The position numbers were made by a program, and so were the translations under genes. A DNA stretch of 26,659 nucleotides from a virus, in IMG/VR virus record IMGVR_UViG_3300012936_000135, positions 1-26,659 of that record; one strand, given 5' to 3'. Under the pieces are notes generated by a model. The model worked only from the letters and a program-made list of their open reading frames with translations. It was not told the DNA's origin and did no database searches. Shown here one piece after another: positions 1-7,903 of the stretch; within the stretch, counting starts at the first letter, position 1; the number at the start of each line of letters is the position of its first letter.

Positions 1-379
1 CTAAATATATAATACTATTATATGCGTTGTTTGATGTTAAATATAATCTAACATTTTCAGATGTATCTCTAAATTGCACATCACCATAAACATCAAGAGC
101 ATAAGATGGACTTGATGAACTTCCAATGGTAATTGCATTAGTCGTTGAATTTCCATTATCAGTAACTTCTTGCAACGTATCGGCTGTTCCGACTTGAGTG
201 TCAACGTATGCTTTTATACTTTCACTTGTTGCTAAACTTGTAGCACTTGCAGTTCCAAAAGTATCGTCATCTATGTAACTACTAATTGCAACACTTCCAG
301 AATCAATACTTGTTGCTGTAATATCAAAGCCACCAACTGTTCCTTTTGTTTTGTTTTGGTATTGAGCCGCTAAGTCATC
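1..379. repeat. Terminal near-direct repeat, left copy
   Basis: Bases 1-379 match bases 26281-26659 in the same orientation with 20 mismatches counted by eye. Bases 1-103 and 288-379 are identical in the two copies; all differences lie between 104 and 287. The repeat lies inside coding sequence of the tail fibre gene. Only three of the differences change the protein: Gly to Ala, Thr to Ser and Ser to Thr. Confidence 0.97.
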
Positions 380-3349
380 TTGATTAATTAAAACAATAGA
401 TCCAATATTTATGTCATCAAATAAAGCTGTTGATGTTACGTTTATTACAGTATCACCAGCACTCTGATTAGATGTTACATTTAACTCCATTATTTCACCA
501 CTATTAGAGTTTATTAAATTAAATGTATCACCGCTTTTAAATACAGCCGAATCAAGTGGCTCAATCGGCACTTGACTTAATGATTTTTGCTCCTCTATTC
601 TAACAAATGTAACTGTTCCTGTAAATGTTGTTCCAGCTTGAAATTTTATTTGTGTATTTCCTAAACATTGTTTGTAGATAATATAATCACCACTTGTTGT
701 GACCACCTCAGTTCCACCACTTGTTCCAGCTTTTACAGTTAAAGTTCCAGCTGTGACCTCGACCCTAAAACTTATTTTATAGGTTTTTTCTAATTCTAAA
801 ACATCTTGAACTAAATCACTTGTTGACCCAGTTGCTGTAAATTTAGCCTTAGAGATAGTTGTATCAATACTCCAGCCAGTTCCTAAAGTCCAACCAGTAG
901 CGGTGTTAAAGTTACCATTTACAGAAACATTTGAGCCAGTAGATGCAACTGTTTTTCTTAAATAAGCAACTGGTGCATTTTGCATTAAAGCATTTGTAAC
1001 TGGCCCTTGCATTCTAGCATTTGCTAAAGGTGCATCAGTTTGTGAGCCACCTAAACCACCTAAATCATTTGTTGTTGTTGTTGCGGTTACAGTATCTCTT
1101 ATAATTTGATAACCCTCATAATCCCATTCGTCTTGTAAAGTAAAAAAACTTCCTCTTCTAAAAAAATATTCTGGGTCAGTTTCATTGCTTCTTGTTTCTC
1201 TAAGCCTACCTATTGGATTGACATATCTAGGTCTTTCAGCTGTTCCACCACCACTTGCAGTTGATGTTTGGTTTTTCAAAGCCTCACTTACTACTAACCT
1301 CATTGTTGGTGATATAACAACTTTAACTTGACCACTCAAAAATTCATCAATTAGTAATTCAGTAAATGTTTTTGTTCCACTTAATGTGCCTCGACCCCAT
1401 TCCCCATCTGGATTTGTTTTTACAAATGTGCTACCATTGTTAACTCTTAAAGCACCGATTGTAGCTTGTAAAACAGCATCACCCCAAATCAAAGTTCCAA
1501 AGTCATGAATCTCTGTATTGTTGCTGTTGTTTATAGTAGTAACAACTTGATTTCCATAAGACGCATTTTGCGTTGTATTTAGAGTTTGTAAAAAGCCCAT
1601 AAAGGCTGAATTTGTAAGTAGTTGAATATCTGGCTGAGGAGTTCCAGCATCAAAAGTAACTGGCACATTTGTGCTAGGTACTAATATTTGTGTGGGGTCT
1701 TGTAAAGTATTTGACCAGCTTACTGTTCCAGATGGTGTTGTTCCACTACTTAATGGGTCTGGCAACAAAATACTTACTAAAGGATTTCTTTGAACAACTG
1801 TTCCAGTAAAATTATTGTATTCGCTAAAACGACAAAAGAAAGACCCTCCATTTTGTGTTGCATAATCCTCAATATCTAAAAAGAATGACCATGCACCATT
1901 CATTGTTATTGCATTTCCATTAGCATCTACAAATGGAATTTGCTCTTGAAAACCTATATAATTAGTTTCTATGTTACGCCTTGACTTTATTACATACTTT
2001 GGTGACTTAACTATTGGTGACCAATCGGCTTTTAATACCCAGTAATAAGTTCCAGTTGTTTGCTCATATTGCAAATAATATTCAGTTGTTCCATCAGTTG
2101 CATAAAAATTAAACTTTATTGAACACCACCATCCTCCAGTATGTTGAACAATATTTGAGTTAGATAAATCCCAAACCCAGTTTAATGGAATCGATAAAAA
2201 TAAAAAGTTAGCACTAGATGGGTCAATAATAGTCCCTTGAAATATTTCTTGACTTGTAGCATCATTTCCAAATGGAAAACCACCATAATAATTTTTGGAG
2301 GCAAAACTTAAAAAGTCAGCTGAGGCTCTATGTGTTATTGGCAAATAATTATATTTAGTTCCAACTAATTTACTTATTTGGTCTGGTCCAACTGTTTGTT
2401 CATATCTAGTGAAAAAAGTATCGCCTAAATGGTCTTGGCTAGATTGTAAAGCTCCAAACCTATTATATTGTCTTGTATTGATATTATCAGGATTATCAAT
2501 AAAACCAGTTTCGTCTTGTATGTATTCTGGTATTTGTACTATCCAAAACTCATGTTTCCAATAAGTTATCCTTGCACCCCAATGCCTTAAAAGCTCTTTT
2601 AATACTGTATAGCAATTTTCTGGAGTGAATACTTGTTGATCGTTTTTTGTGTGAAACATTGAGACCACACATTGAGTATTTCCAAAAGGGTCAAAGTTTT
2701 GATTAGTGTTTGGCATTGCACCATTGTACCAATTTATTGCGGTAGTAAATCCATAATCTTGAGTAACTCCTTGACCATTTACTCCGCTTATCGCAGCTCC
2801 AGTTTTAGCTAAAATTTCTCTTATCCAAAAAGTATAAATAGCTGGTCCAAAGTACATATTTTCTTGAGCATAGTTACCCATAACCCTATCAGCAAAATCC
2901 TCATTGCTCAAATCAACAAAATCAATATCTTTTAATAATGCTAAACCATCAACAAAAGTTAATTTTTGTTCATAAGGAAATGAAACATCCTCACCAGCTC
3001 CTAAATCCATAACCATAAATCCAGACCACAATGGTTTTGTTGTACTATATGTAGAACTAGATGCTCTATATAAATGTAAATAAATTTGCCTTTCTTGAAA
3101 AGTAGTTCTAAGTTCCTCTATAAAATCTTGATGTAAAGTGTTTTGAACTAAAAAAGGTAGCTCACATTGTGAACTTAGTATTGGTGAAAATCTATCCTCT
3201 TGGTCAGTTTCGTAAGTTATAACTGGTCCTCCTTTTCCTAATACTATTTCTGTTGCTGTGCCAGAAAAGTTTGCAACAAACAATTCAAGATAATAATCTA
3301 AACCATTGTTGCTCTTATATGATGAAAAATATTTTTTTCCAAAACTCAT
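1..3349 (-). CDS. Giant tail-tip/fibre protein, N-terminal 1,116 codons (open at left edge)
   Basis: The ATG at 3349 lies 2 nt after the tape measure stop. The frame stays open to base 1, so the gene is partial here. Directly after a tape measure gene one expects distal tail and tail-tip/hub proteins, but no separate Dit or Tal gene exists, so this chain probably does both jobs. Residues 1 to about 790 match no domain I recognise and are rich in aromatic residues. Residues about 805-920 are Thr/Gly-rich and look like a jelly-roll carbohydrate-binding module (NFNTATGW near its start). Around 1040-1080 comes a linker with TLQEVTDNGN, a motif common at the head of fibre repeats in marine phages. 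The frame is the same as that of the fibre open at the right edge (codon starts 79 and 26359 are equivalent). If the ends join, this is the first half of a roughly 2,159-residue protein. Host recognition is the inferred role. Confidence 0.75.
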   Translation of the reverse strand, partial: MSFGKKYFSSYKSNNGLDYYLELFVANFSGTATEIVLGKGGPVITYETDQEDRFSPILSSQCELPFLVQNTLHQDFIEELRTTFQERQIYLHLYRASSSTYSTTKPLWSGFMVMDLGAGEDVSFPYEQKLTFVDGLALLKDIDFVDLSNEDFADRVMGNYAQENMYFGPAIYTFWIREILAKTGAAISGVNGQGVTQDYGFTTAINWYNGAMPNTNQNFDPFGNTQCVVSMFHTKNDQQVFTPENCYTVLKELLRHWGARITYWKHEFWIVQIPEYIQDETGFIDNPDNINTRQYNRFGALQSSQDHLGDTFFTRYEQTVGPDQISKLVGTKYNYLPITHRASADFLSFASKNYYGGFPFGNDATSQEIFQGTIIDPSSANFLFLSIPLNWVWDLSNSNIVQHTGGWWCSIKFNFYATDGTTEYYLQYEQTTGTYYWVLKADWSPIVKSPKYVIKSRRNIETNYIGFQEQIPFVDANGNAITMNGAWSFFLDIEDYATQNGGSFFCRFSEYNNFTGTVVQRNPLVSILLPDPLSSGTTPSGTVSWSNTLQDPTQILVPSTNVPVTFDAGTPQPDIQLLTNSAFMGFLQTLNTTQNASYGNQVVTTINNSNNTEIHDFGTLIWGDAVLQATIGALRVNNGSTFVKTNPDGEWGRGTLSGTKTFTELLIDEFLSGQVKVVISPTMRLVVSEALKNQTSTASGGGTAERPRYVNPIGRLRETRSNETDPEYFFRRGSFFTLQDEWDYEGYQIIRDTVTATTTTNDLGGLGGSQTDAPLANARMQGPVTNALMQNAPVAYLRKTVASTGSNVSVNGNFNTATGWTLGTGWSIDTTISKAKFTATGSTSDLVQDVLELEKTYKISFRVEVTAGTLTVKAGTSGGTEVVTTSGDYIIYKQCLGNTQIKFQAGTTFTGTVTFVRIEEQKSLSQVPIEPLDSAVFKSGDTFNLINSNSGEIMELNVTSNQSAGDTVINVTSTALFDDINIGSIVLINQDDLAAQYQNKTKGTVGGFDITATSIDSGSVAISSYIDDDTFGTASATSLATSESIKAYVDTQVGTADTLQEVTDNGNSTTNAITIGSSSSPSYALDVYGDVQFRDTSENVRLYLTSNNAYNSIIYL

Positions 3350-3351
3350 AT

Positions 3352-5214
3352 TTATACACTTCTTAGCCTACTCATTCCACCTCTTTGATTACTAATAAAA
3401 ATATCATTTCCACTTATACGTCCAAACACTTCAACTTGTTGAGTTCCACCTCCATTTATCATTCCTTTTAATTTATCTAAAGGAGCAACAACTTCTGGAT
3501 TCGATGCACTGGTCCCAGCTCCCTCACCAATCAATCCTAATGTTGGACCAGTTACTAAACCTCCTTGAGCAAAAGCTGGAATTAAAGAATTAAAAGCACT
3601 TCTCGCAAGACCAGCAGCCAATCCAGCAATTACTGGAATTAGAAAAGGTGCTATTTTTAAAGCTGGATTTGACAAAGCATTGCTTATAGCGGCTGCAACT
3701 CCTTGAGATATTAATGCCCCTATTGTTTCTCTTATTGCATTTTTTGCAGTTGTAGCAAACTCTTTCATATTGTTTGCTCCTTGTTGTAACTGTTGACCTA
3801 AAGATTGACCCATTTTTAGAATAGATTGCTCGGTCATTCCAAAAGCTTCGGCTAGTTGTTCTGTTAAAGTTTTTGTTTTAAATAATTCTTCATTTGCTTT
3901 TTTGAAATCCTCAAATGAACTAAATGCTGGTTCTACGTCACCAACTATTGTATCTTTATTTTCTGAATCTGGTGCTGTCGGCGACCCCAAACTTAAAGGA
4001 TTACTTAAAAAACCTAAAGCTTTCGCTAGTTCGGATGCTTGATTTTTTATTGCATCTGCAAAACTAGTAAATTCTGTTTCGTAATCTTTAGATTCTTTTT
4101 TAAATTCTCTAATTGTGTCACCAATGCCCAAAGCTATGGCAAATCTACCGCCTAAAATTTCTGTTAAATCTGCTGCCGCTTCAATCAAAGCATTTCTCCA
4201 CCATGACCAATCAGATAATCTAACTTTAAATGCTTCATAATTTTCTCTAACAAACATAAACCCAGCAACCATAGCCGCTAGACCCATTAAAATAATACCA
4301 GTTCTACTAAAAAGATTTGAAAATAATTTTAACAAACTACCAGAAACAGACAATAATGGACCAATAGCAGCTGCTAACAAAGTAAAATTTGCAATACTTT
4401 GTTTTAGTTGAGGATTCATATTTTGTATGTTTTCTACAAAACCTTTAGCCCAGTTTAGTATTTTTTGAGCTACTGGTAGCAACATAGTACCTATTTCTAC
4501 ACCTAAATCATTTAAATCACCTACTAAAATTCTAGTTTGATTTGCAAAACTTCCAGATGTTCTGTTAAAATCACCAATTGCTTTTGTGCTTTGTTGAGCT
4601 GCAAGTTGAAAAGTTAAAGTTGCTTTTTCTACTCTCGTTAATTCTTTAAAAATTAAACCTTGTTCTAAAGCAAAAGTTTTTAAATCTGCTTCTGTTATTG
4701 CAATTCCTAAAGATTTTATTGATTCTCTTTCACCTAATAAGGCTTTTGTCAAAGCTAAAGATGCTCCCTCAGCACCTCCAGAAAAGTTTGTGAATGAGGC
4801 TAAATCCACAGCCAATTCATTTACTTGTTTAGATAAGTTTAAAGCTTCTTTTTCAGTAAAACCAAAACCAACTAATAAATCACCAGTGTCACCAAGCATT
4901 TGTTTTGCAGCCTTACTTGATAGACCAAAAGAATTTTTGAAAGTGTGTGCTGTATTTTCAGCTTGTTTTTGTATGCTACTAAAAACTGTTTTGAATTTTG
5001 AATCTGTTTCCTCAAAATCACTAGCCATTTTTATTGCAGCGGCTCCTAAACCAAGAACTGGTATGGTGATATTTCTTGTAAGAGTCTGACCAGTACGTTC
5101 CATTTTTGCACCAAACCTACTGACACTTTTTTGAGCCTTTTTCATTGCTCTGTCAAAGCCTTGGAAATCAGCTCCAAACATTACAGTTAATTTTCCAACA
5201 AGTCCTAATGCCAT
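3352..5214 (-). CDS. Tail tape measure protein
   Basis: At 620 residues this is the longest tail gene before the fibre, and it follows the tail chaperone pair, which is the standard place for the tape measure. The start (MALGLVGKLTVMFGADFQGF) and the Lys-rich helix after it match the TP901-1-like tape measure family, in which the protein sets tail length and is delivered through the tube. Hydrophobic stretches lie around residues 270-325 and 520-550, as expected for segments that reach the host membrane. The C-terminus has the Gly-rich GGLVTGPTLGLIGEGAG segment followed by PEVVAPLDKL, frequent at the end of such proteins. Using the usual 1.5 angstroms per residue, the tail would be about 90 nm long. 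The start is preceded by AAATAAAAA and has no Shine-Dalgarno. No muramidase or peptidase domain is visible. Confidence 0.93.
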   Translation of the reverse strand: MALGLVGKLTVMFGADFQGFDRAMKKAQKSVSRFGAKMERTGQTLTRNITIPVLGLGAAAIKMASDFEETDSKFKTVFSSIQKQAENTAHTFKNSFGLSSKAAKQMLGDTGDLLVGFGFTEKEALNLSKQVNELAVDLASFTNFSGGAEGASLALTKALLGERESIKSLGIAITEADLKTFALEQGLIFKELTRVEKATLTFQLAAQQSTKAIGDFNRTSGSFANQTRILVGDLNDLGVEIGTMLLPVAQKILNWAKGFVENIQNMNPQLKQSIANFTLLAAAIGPLLSVSGSLLKLFSNLFSRTGIILMGLAAMVAGFMFVRENYEAFKVRLSDWSWWRNALIEAAADLTEILGGRFAIALGIGDTIREFKKESKDYETEFTSFADAIKNQASELAKALGFLSNPLSLGSPTAPDSENKDTIVGDVEPAFSSFEDFKKANEELFKTKTLTEQLAEAFGMTEQSILKMGQSLGQQLQQGANNMKEFATTAKNAIRETIGALISQGVAAAISNALSNPALKIAPFLIPVIAGLAAGLARSAFNSLIPAFAQGGLVTGPTLGLIGEGAGTSASNPEVVAPLDKLKGMINGGGTQQVEVFGRISGNDIFISNQRGGMSRLRSV

Positions 5215-5217
5215 TTT

Positions 5218-5876
5218 TTATTTAGTTTTGTGTTCCGATAATTTTTTAATATACTCAGCTTTTTCTTTCAACTTTTTATAATCTATCTCTTTTTGTTTCT
5301 TGTCCCACTCAAATTCAATCAGATCAGTTGGCTTTAACTTTTTACCTTTTGCTATTTGTATATTTAATAACAATGTTGTTTGCCACCTTGTTCGTTCCCA
5401 GTTTGCTCTTTCTTTTATATTTTCAATCTCATAAAAACCATCCAACTTATTCCAAAAATGTTTAGGCAAGTAGTCGTAAAATTCCTCAACTCCCATTCCT
5501 AAATATCCAAAAGCAATTTTCTCAAGTTTACGCCAAGAAAGTTTTTCTTTTACTTCTTGGCTTTTTGCTTTTTTTCAGTATCACCGCCCATTTGCTCTGC
5601 AAGAATTTCCATAGCCTTTGCAATAGAATCATAATCATTATCTATTAAGTCAGCTAAGTCATCTATTGTTATTTTGCACTCTTGCTTTGCAGCTCTGTAA
5701 CCATCCTCTATTCCGCAATAAATTAAATTTAAAGCATTGTCTAAAGTCATGTTGTTACCTAGTTTATCTAAATCTTGCAAAGTTGTATTAGTTTTAGATG
5801 AATATTTTCTTAAGGCGTTAAAACCAAATTTTATTGGATGTTTTTTATTATCTATTTTTATAAAAGTATAATTCAT
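5218..5876 (-). CDS. Tail assembly chaperone fusion (G-T type) made by -1 frameshift
   Basis: Reading begins at the ATG at 5876, slips -1 on A AAA AAG (5574-5568) at codons 102-103, and continues without a stop into the frame ending at 5218. The product is about 219 residues: 103 shared with the short form, 24 bridging codons, then 92. The bridge reads KLSWRKLEKIAFGYLGMGVE and continues into EEFYDYLPKHFW, the Leu-Gly/Glu-Phe-Trp pattern of the T-part of tail assembly chaperones. A stand-alone start at 5496 (Met in YLGMGV) is possible but would cut this motif in half. In lambda-like phages G and GT bind the tape measure and recruit tail tube subunits at a fixed ratio. The position just ahead of the tape measure gene fits. 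Confidence 0.85.
5532..5574 (-). promoter_or_regulatory. Programmed -1 ribosomal frameshift signal
   Basis: The heptamer A AAA AAG at 5574-5568, in the correct zero-frame phase, is the same slippery sequence used in E. coli dnaX. After a 6-nt spacer (CAAAAA, 5567-5562) comes a hairpin: GCCAAGAAG (5561-5553) pairs with TTTCTTGGC (5540-5532), nine pairs including one G-U, with a 12-nt loop. The zero-frame stop TAA (5552-5550) is inside the loop. Confidence 0.88.
5550..5876 (-). CDS. Tail assembly chaperone, short form (G type)
   Basis: This is the zero-frame product, 108 residues, between the tail tube gene and the tape measure gene. It is acidic in the middle (DDLADLIDNDYDSIAKAMEI) and ends in a Lys-rich tail encoded by the slippery region. 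Size, position and the frameshift overlap with the next frame identify it as the G-like tail assembly chaperone, a cytoplasmic assembly factor that is absent from the finished tail. The N-terminus (MNYTFIKIDNKKHPIKFGFNALR) resembles the chaperones of Gram-positive and Bacteroidota siphoviruses. The start is preceded by AAACTAAACAAAA with no Shine-Dalgarno. A hairpin lies upstream at 5900-5933. Confidence 0.85.
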   Translation of the reverse strand: MNYTFIKIDNKKHPIKFGFNALRKYSSKTNTTLQDLDKLGNNMTLDNALNLIYCGIEDGYRAAKQECKITIDDLADLIDNDYDSIAKAMEILAEQMGGDTEKKQKAKK

Positions 5877-5899
5877 TTTTGTTTAGTTTAAAAGGATCA

Positions 5900-5933
5900 G
5901 AGCAATGATACTAAACAAAAAGTATCAAAGCTC
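5900..5933 (-). promoter_or_regulatory. Intergenic hairpin after the tail tube gene
   Basis: An inverted repeat TGATACT/AGTATCA (5906-5912 and 5921-5927, 8-nt loop) is extended, after an AA/AA internal loop, by GAGC/GCTC (5900-5903 and 5930-5933). It sits between the tail tube stop (5947) and the chaperone start (5876). There is no U-run directly after it on the minus strand, so it is more likely an mRNA stabiliser or weak attenuator than a full terminator. Confidence 0.5.
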
Positions 5934-5946
5934 CTCACCTAAAGTT

Positions 5947-6378
5947 TTAGTTTACTGTTTGTGTAATAGCACCAGTCCCCTCTATACTTAGAGAATATGT
6001 TGCCGTGTCCTCTGTTCCGCCAGTAAAGCTCATTGATGTTATAAAACCACTCCCAGCATAACTTACATCATTAGAGGATGTATCTCCAAATATAAATGAG
6101 ACCGCTGTTCGGTTAGTTCCTAATAAATTAGATGCTGCTAAGTCATCAGCTCCATTTGTTAAAGCCGAGCCACTTGCATCAGTCCAAGCATAAGCACCAT
6201 CTATATCAATAGAGAAATCTCTTACTCCTTCTAAAATTTCTTTAAATCCAGCACTTTCTTTGTTAGTAATCTCTCTTGGTGAGTGATTCATATTTAACGT
6301 ACAGTTTTGAGCAAAGGCAACAAGATTAGTTGTTCCAGAGCTATAAACTTTTATTTCTGTTCCATTTAAAATAGCCAT
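5947..6378 (-). CDS. Major tail tube protein (TP901-1 type)
   Basis: This 143-residue protein starts MAILNGTEIKVYSSGT and has the features of the TP901-1-like major tail protein family: an early basic-polar NHSPREITNKES segment, the FSIDIDGAYAW strand, and a C-terminal beta-rich FTGGTEDTATYSLSIEGTG. Hundreds of copies stack as rings to form the non-contractile tail tube. The position between the tail terminator and the tail chaperones is standard. The hairpin directly downstream and an A-rich leader (AAATAAAAGAAA) before the ATG fit a highly expressed gene. It has no extra C-terminal Ig-like domain, so this is a minimal tube protein. Confidence 0.9.
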   Translation of the reverse strand: MAILNGTEIKVYSSGTTNLVAFAQNCTLNMNHSPREITNKESAGFKEILEGVRDFSIDIDGAYAWTDASGSALTNGADDLAASNLLGTNRTAVSFIFGDTSSNDVSYAGSGFITSMSFTGGTEDTATYSLSIEGTGAITQTVN

Positions 6379-6398
6379 TTTCTTTTATTTTTTATTAA

Positions 6399-6587
6399 TT
6401 AATTATTTTTTTCGGCATTTACTTTTTTGCCTTTTTTTTCTTTTTTTTCTTTTTTGTCTGTTTCTTTAAATACATATCCATTCTCTTTTAAAAATTTTAA
6501 TGTTTCTTTATTTTTTATTATCATGATTGTTCCAGCCTTATTTAGTTGACCATACGCCCTCCAATCTTTTTCTAGTTTTATTTTCAT
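6399..6587 (-). CDS. Small Lys-rich protein of the tail region
   Basis: A 62-residue protein of unknown role lies between the tail terminator and tail tube genes. Residues 1-40 form a compact folded-looking part (MKIKLEKDWRAYGQLNKAG, then KFLKENGYVF). The last 22 residues are a low-complexity Lys/Glu tail. It starts 5 nt after the stop of the preceding gene, so it is co-transcribed and probably coupled. Small proteins in this place occur in other Bacteroidota phages. A structural or assembly role is inference from position only. Confidence 0.7.
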   Translation of the reverse strand: MKIKLEKDWRAYGQLNKAGTIMIIKNKETLKFLKENGYVFKETDKKEKKEKKGKKVNAEKNN

Positions 6588-6592
6588 ATTAT

Positions 6593-7009
6593 TTATGTTG
6601 TTGGATTAATTTGTCTAATTTCAAAATCTAAAGCTTTTCTAAAAATACCAGAATCACCGCTAGTGTCATCAAATATATCATTGTAACTTTGAAATTGACT
6701 TGATTGTATTGTTTCACCTCCATATGTTCCCTCATTAATTCTATCCATTGCAACTCTAATTTTTTGTGCTAAATCAGATGCCTCAGAATATGTTTCACTA
6801 TAACAAGAAATCATTACGTCATTAGTGTCAAGTGTACTTGCACCATCCTTTGTGTCATTAGGGTCAACACCAGTTATATCATAAATTATAAAAGGAAATT
6901 GAGTTGTTTGTGGTGCTACATTAGGAAATATCCTTGTTCCTACTAAATCAAAAACATCACCACTACCTCCATTGTATAAAATATTATATATAGCTTTTCC
7001 TAATTGCAT
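6593..7009 (-). CDS. Tail terminator / tail completion protein (DUF3168-like)
   Basis: The 138 residues begin MQLGKAIYNILYN and continue with the hallmarks of the DUF3168 family: an N-terminal helix, a TRIFPNVAPQTTQFPFIIYDI strand pair, a VMISCYSETYSEASDLAQKIR helix and a C-terminal strand ending in Arg-Gln. Members include the HK97 gp10/SPP1 gp17-type tail completion proteins, which cap the tail tube and join it to the head. The order gp6-like, adaptor, gp10-like, DUF3168, tube is the canonical one. The ATG lies 1 nt after the stop of the previous gene. Confidence 0.85.
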   Translation of the reverse strand: MQLGKAIYNILYNGGSGDVFDLVGTRIFPNVAPQTTQFPFIIYDITGVDPNDTKDGASTLDTNDVMISCYSETYSEASDLAQKIRVAMDRINEGTYGGETIQSSQFQSYNDIFDDTSGDSGIFRKALDFEIRQINPTT

Positions 7010-7010
7010 T

Positions 7011-7577
7011 TTAACTGTAACCTAATGTTCCAAATTTAACTAATTTTTTTGATTCTCTAAACATCACTTTTCTCGCATCTACTAGCATGTTAGTCATCAA
7101 CATTCTTTTTGTTTTGTCAAAGGCTGGTTTTATGAATGGTCTAGCTGGTCCCCATTTATAAGTTGGATTATCAGCATCTCGACCCATTTCTATCCAAGCC
7201 CCATAAAAACCACTTCTACCGCTTTTATTATTAAAAGCTCCTTTAGCTCTAAGACCAACATAACCACCTCCAATTCTTCTTGATGCAGTTGTTGTTATAA
7301 ATCCAACTGACTTTTCTAATATACTTGAGCCAATACTTCCATTTTTAAATTTCATTCCACTTATATTAGATTTTATTTCTTGTTGCAAAGGCTTTGAGTT
7401 TTCCCTAAATATTCTAGTCATATTTTTTGGTGTGTTTAATTGTCTAGGAAAATCTCTAAAAAAGTTTTGTAGTTCTTTTATTCCAATAACATTTACTCCA
7501 ACTCTGTTTTTTGTTCCAGTTGTTCCAGCCAATCCAGCCGCTTGACTTCTACTTCTATCTCCAAATGTTAAAGCCAT
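7011..7577 (-). CDS. HK97 gp10-like head-tail joining protein
   Basis: The 188-residue protein has the pattern of the HK97-gp10-like family: a helix with GIKELQNFFRDFPRQL, a basic middle, then YGAWIEMGRDADN and GPARPFIKPAFD, which correspond to the conserved EfGT...ARPFlRPA element. It forms part of the neck between the head connector and the tail. About 25 extra residues at the N-terminus (Ser/Gly/Thr-rich) look unstructured. Its ATG shares a base with the upstream stop (TAATG at 7579-7575), which implies translational coupling to the adaptor gene. It is somewhat longer than typical gp10 members of 120-150 residues. Confidence 0.85.
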   Translation of the reverse strand: MALTFGDRSRSQAAGLAGTTGTKNRVGVNVIGIKELQNFFRDFPRQLNTPKNMTRIFRENSKPLQQEIKSNISGMKFKNGSIGSSILEKSVGFITTTASRRIGGGYVGLRAKGAFNNKSGRSGFYGAWIEMGRDADNPTYKWGPARPFIKPAFDKTKRMLMTNMLVDARKVMFRESKKLVKFGTLGYS

Positions 7578-7903
7578 TAATCTTTATTTTCGCAAATTAT
7601 TTCTAAAAAAGCTGTTCTACCATCTATCTCATTAATTACTTTAGGAAAATAGAATTTTCCATCATAAGTAATTCTTGATTCCAAAGTTAAACTTGCAACA
7701 TCTAAATTTCTAATATAAATATGCAACCTAGTCATTCCAGTAATTTTACTAGATTCGTCTGTTTTTTCACTTCCCCCCTTCCATTCGATTGCAGCCCAAA
7801 CTGTTCGGAAAAGGCTATAAGACCTTGTTAGTTCACCATAACTATTTGCTGAGGTGCTAACATTGTGAATCTCAACTCTTCTATCTAGTTCGCCTATTGT
7901 CAT
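7577..7903 (-). CDS. Head-tail adaptor / head closure protein (SPP1 gp16-like)
   Basis: At 108 residues this has the size and pattern of the phage head-tail joining family that includes SPP1 gp16. It starts MTIGELDRRVEIHN, equivalent to the conserved iGeLrhRI.i, then has YGELTRSYSLFRTVWAAIEW and a C-terminal beta barrel ending in ICENKD. It closes the head after packaging and gives the tail its docking surface. The ATG overlaps the stop of the gp6-like gene (ATGA at 7903-7900) and its own stop overlaps the next start (TAATG). Confidence 0.9.
   Translation of the reverse strand: MTIGELDRRVEIHNVSTSANSYGELTRSYSLFRTVWAAIEWKGGSEKTDESSKITGMTRLHIYIRNLDVASLTLESRITYDGKFYFPKVINEIDGRTAFLEIICENKD

Noticed and set aside
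104-287. Diversity-generating retroelement signature in the variable core of the terminal repeat
   Set aside because: Differences are mostly silent and not A-specific, and no reverse transcriptase or template repeat is present.
4790-5089. Plus-strand reading frames (for example here and at 8874, 10254, 13779, 15160, 17798, 22104, 22665, 23406, 24136 and 24465)
   Set aside because: All lie opposite well-supported minus-strand genes, have unusual composition (Phe/Leu/Cys-rich mirror of Lys/Asn codons) and show no motif or coupled start.
5568-5575. Seven-A run in the chaperone gene as a plain sequencing indel
   Set aside because: Correct phase, spacer and hairpin all fit a programmed signal, so error is the less likely reading; it is kept as the refuting alternative.
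6405-6460. Lys/Glu-coding low-complexity tract as a functional nucleic-acid repeat
   Set aside because: It is simply the Lys-rich C-terminus of the small protein at 6399-6587 in A-rich codons.
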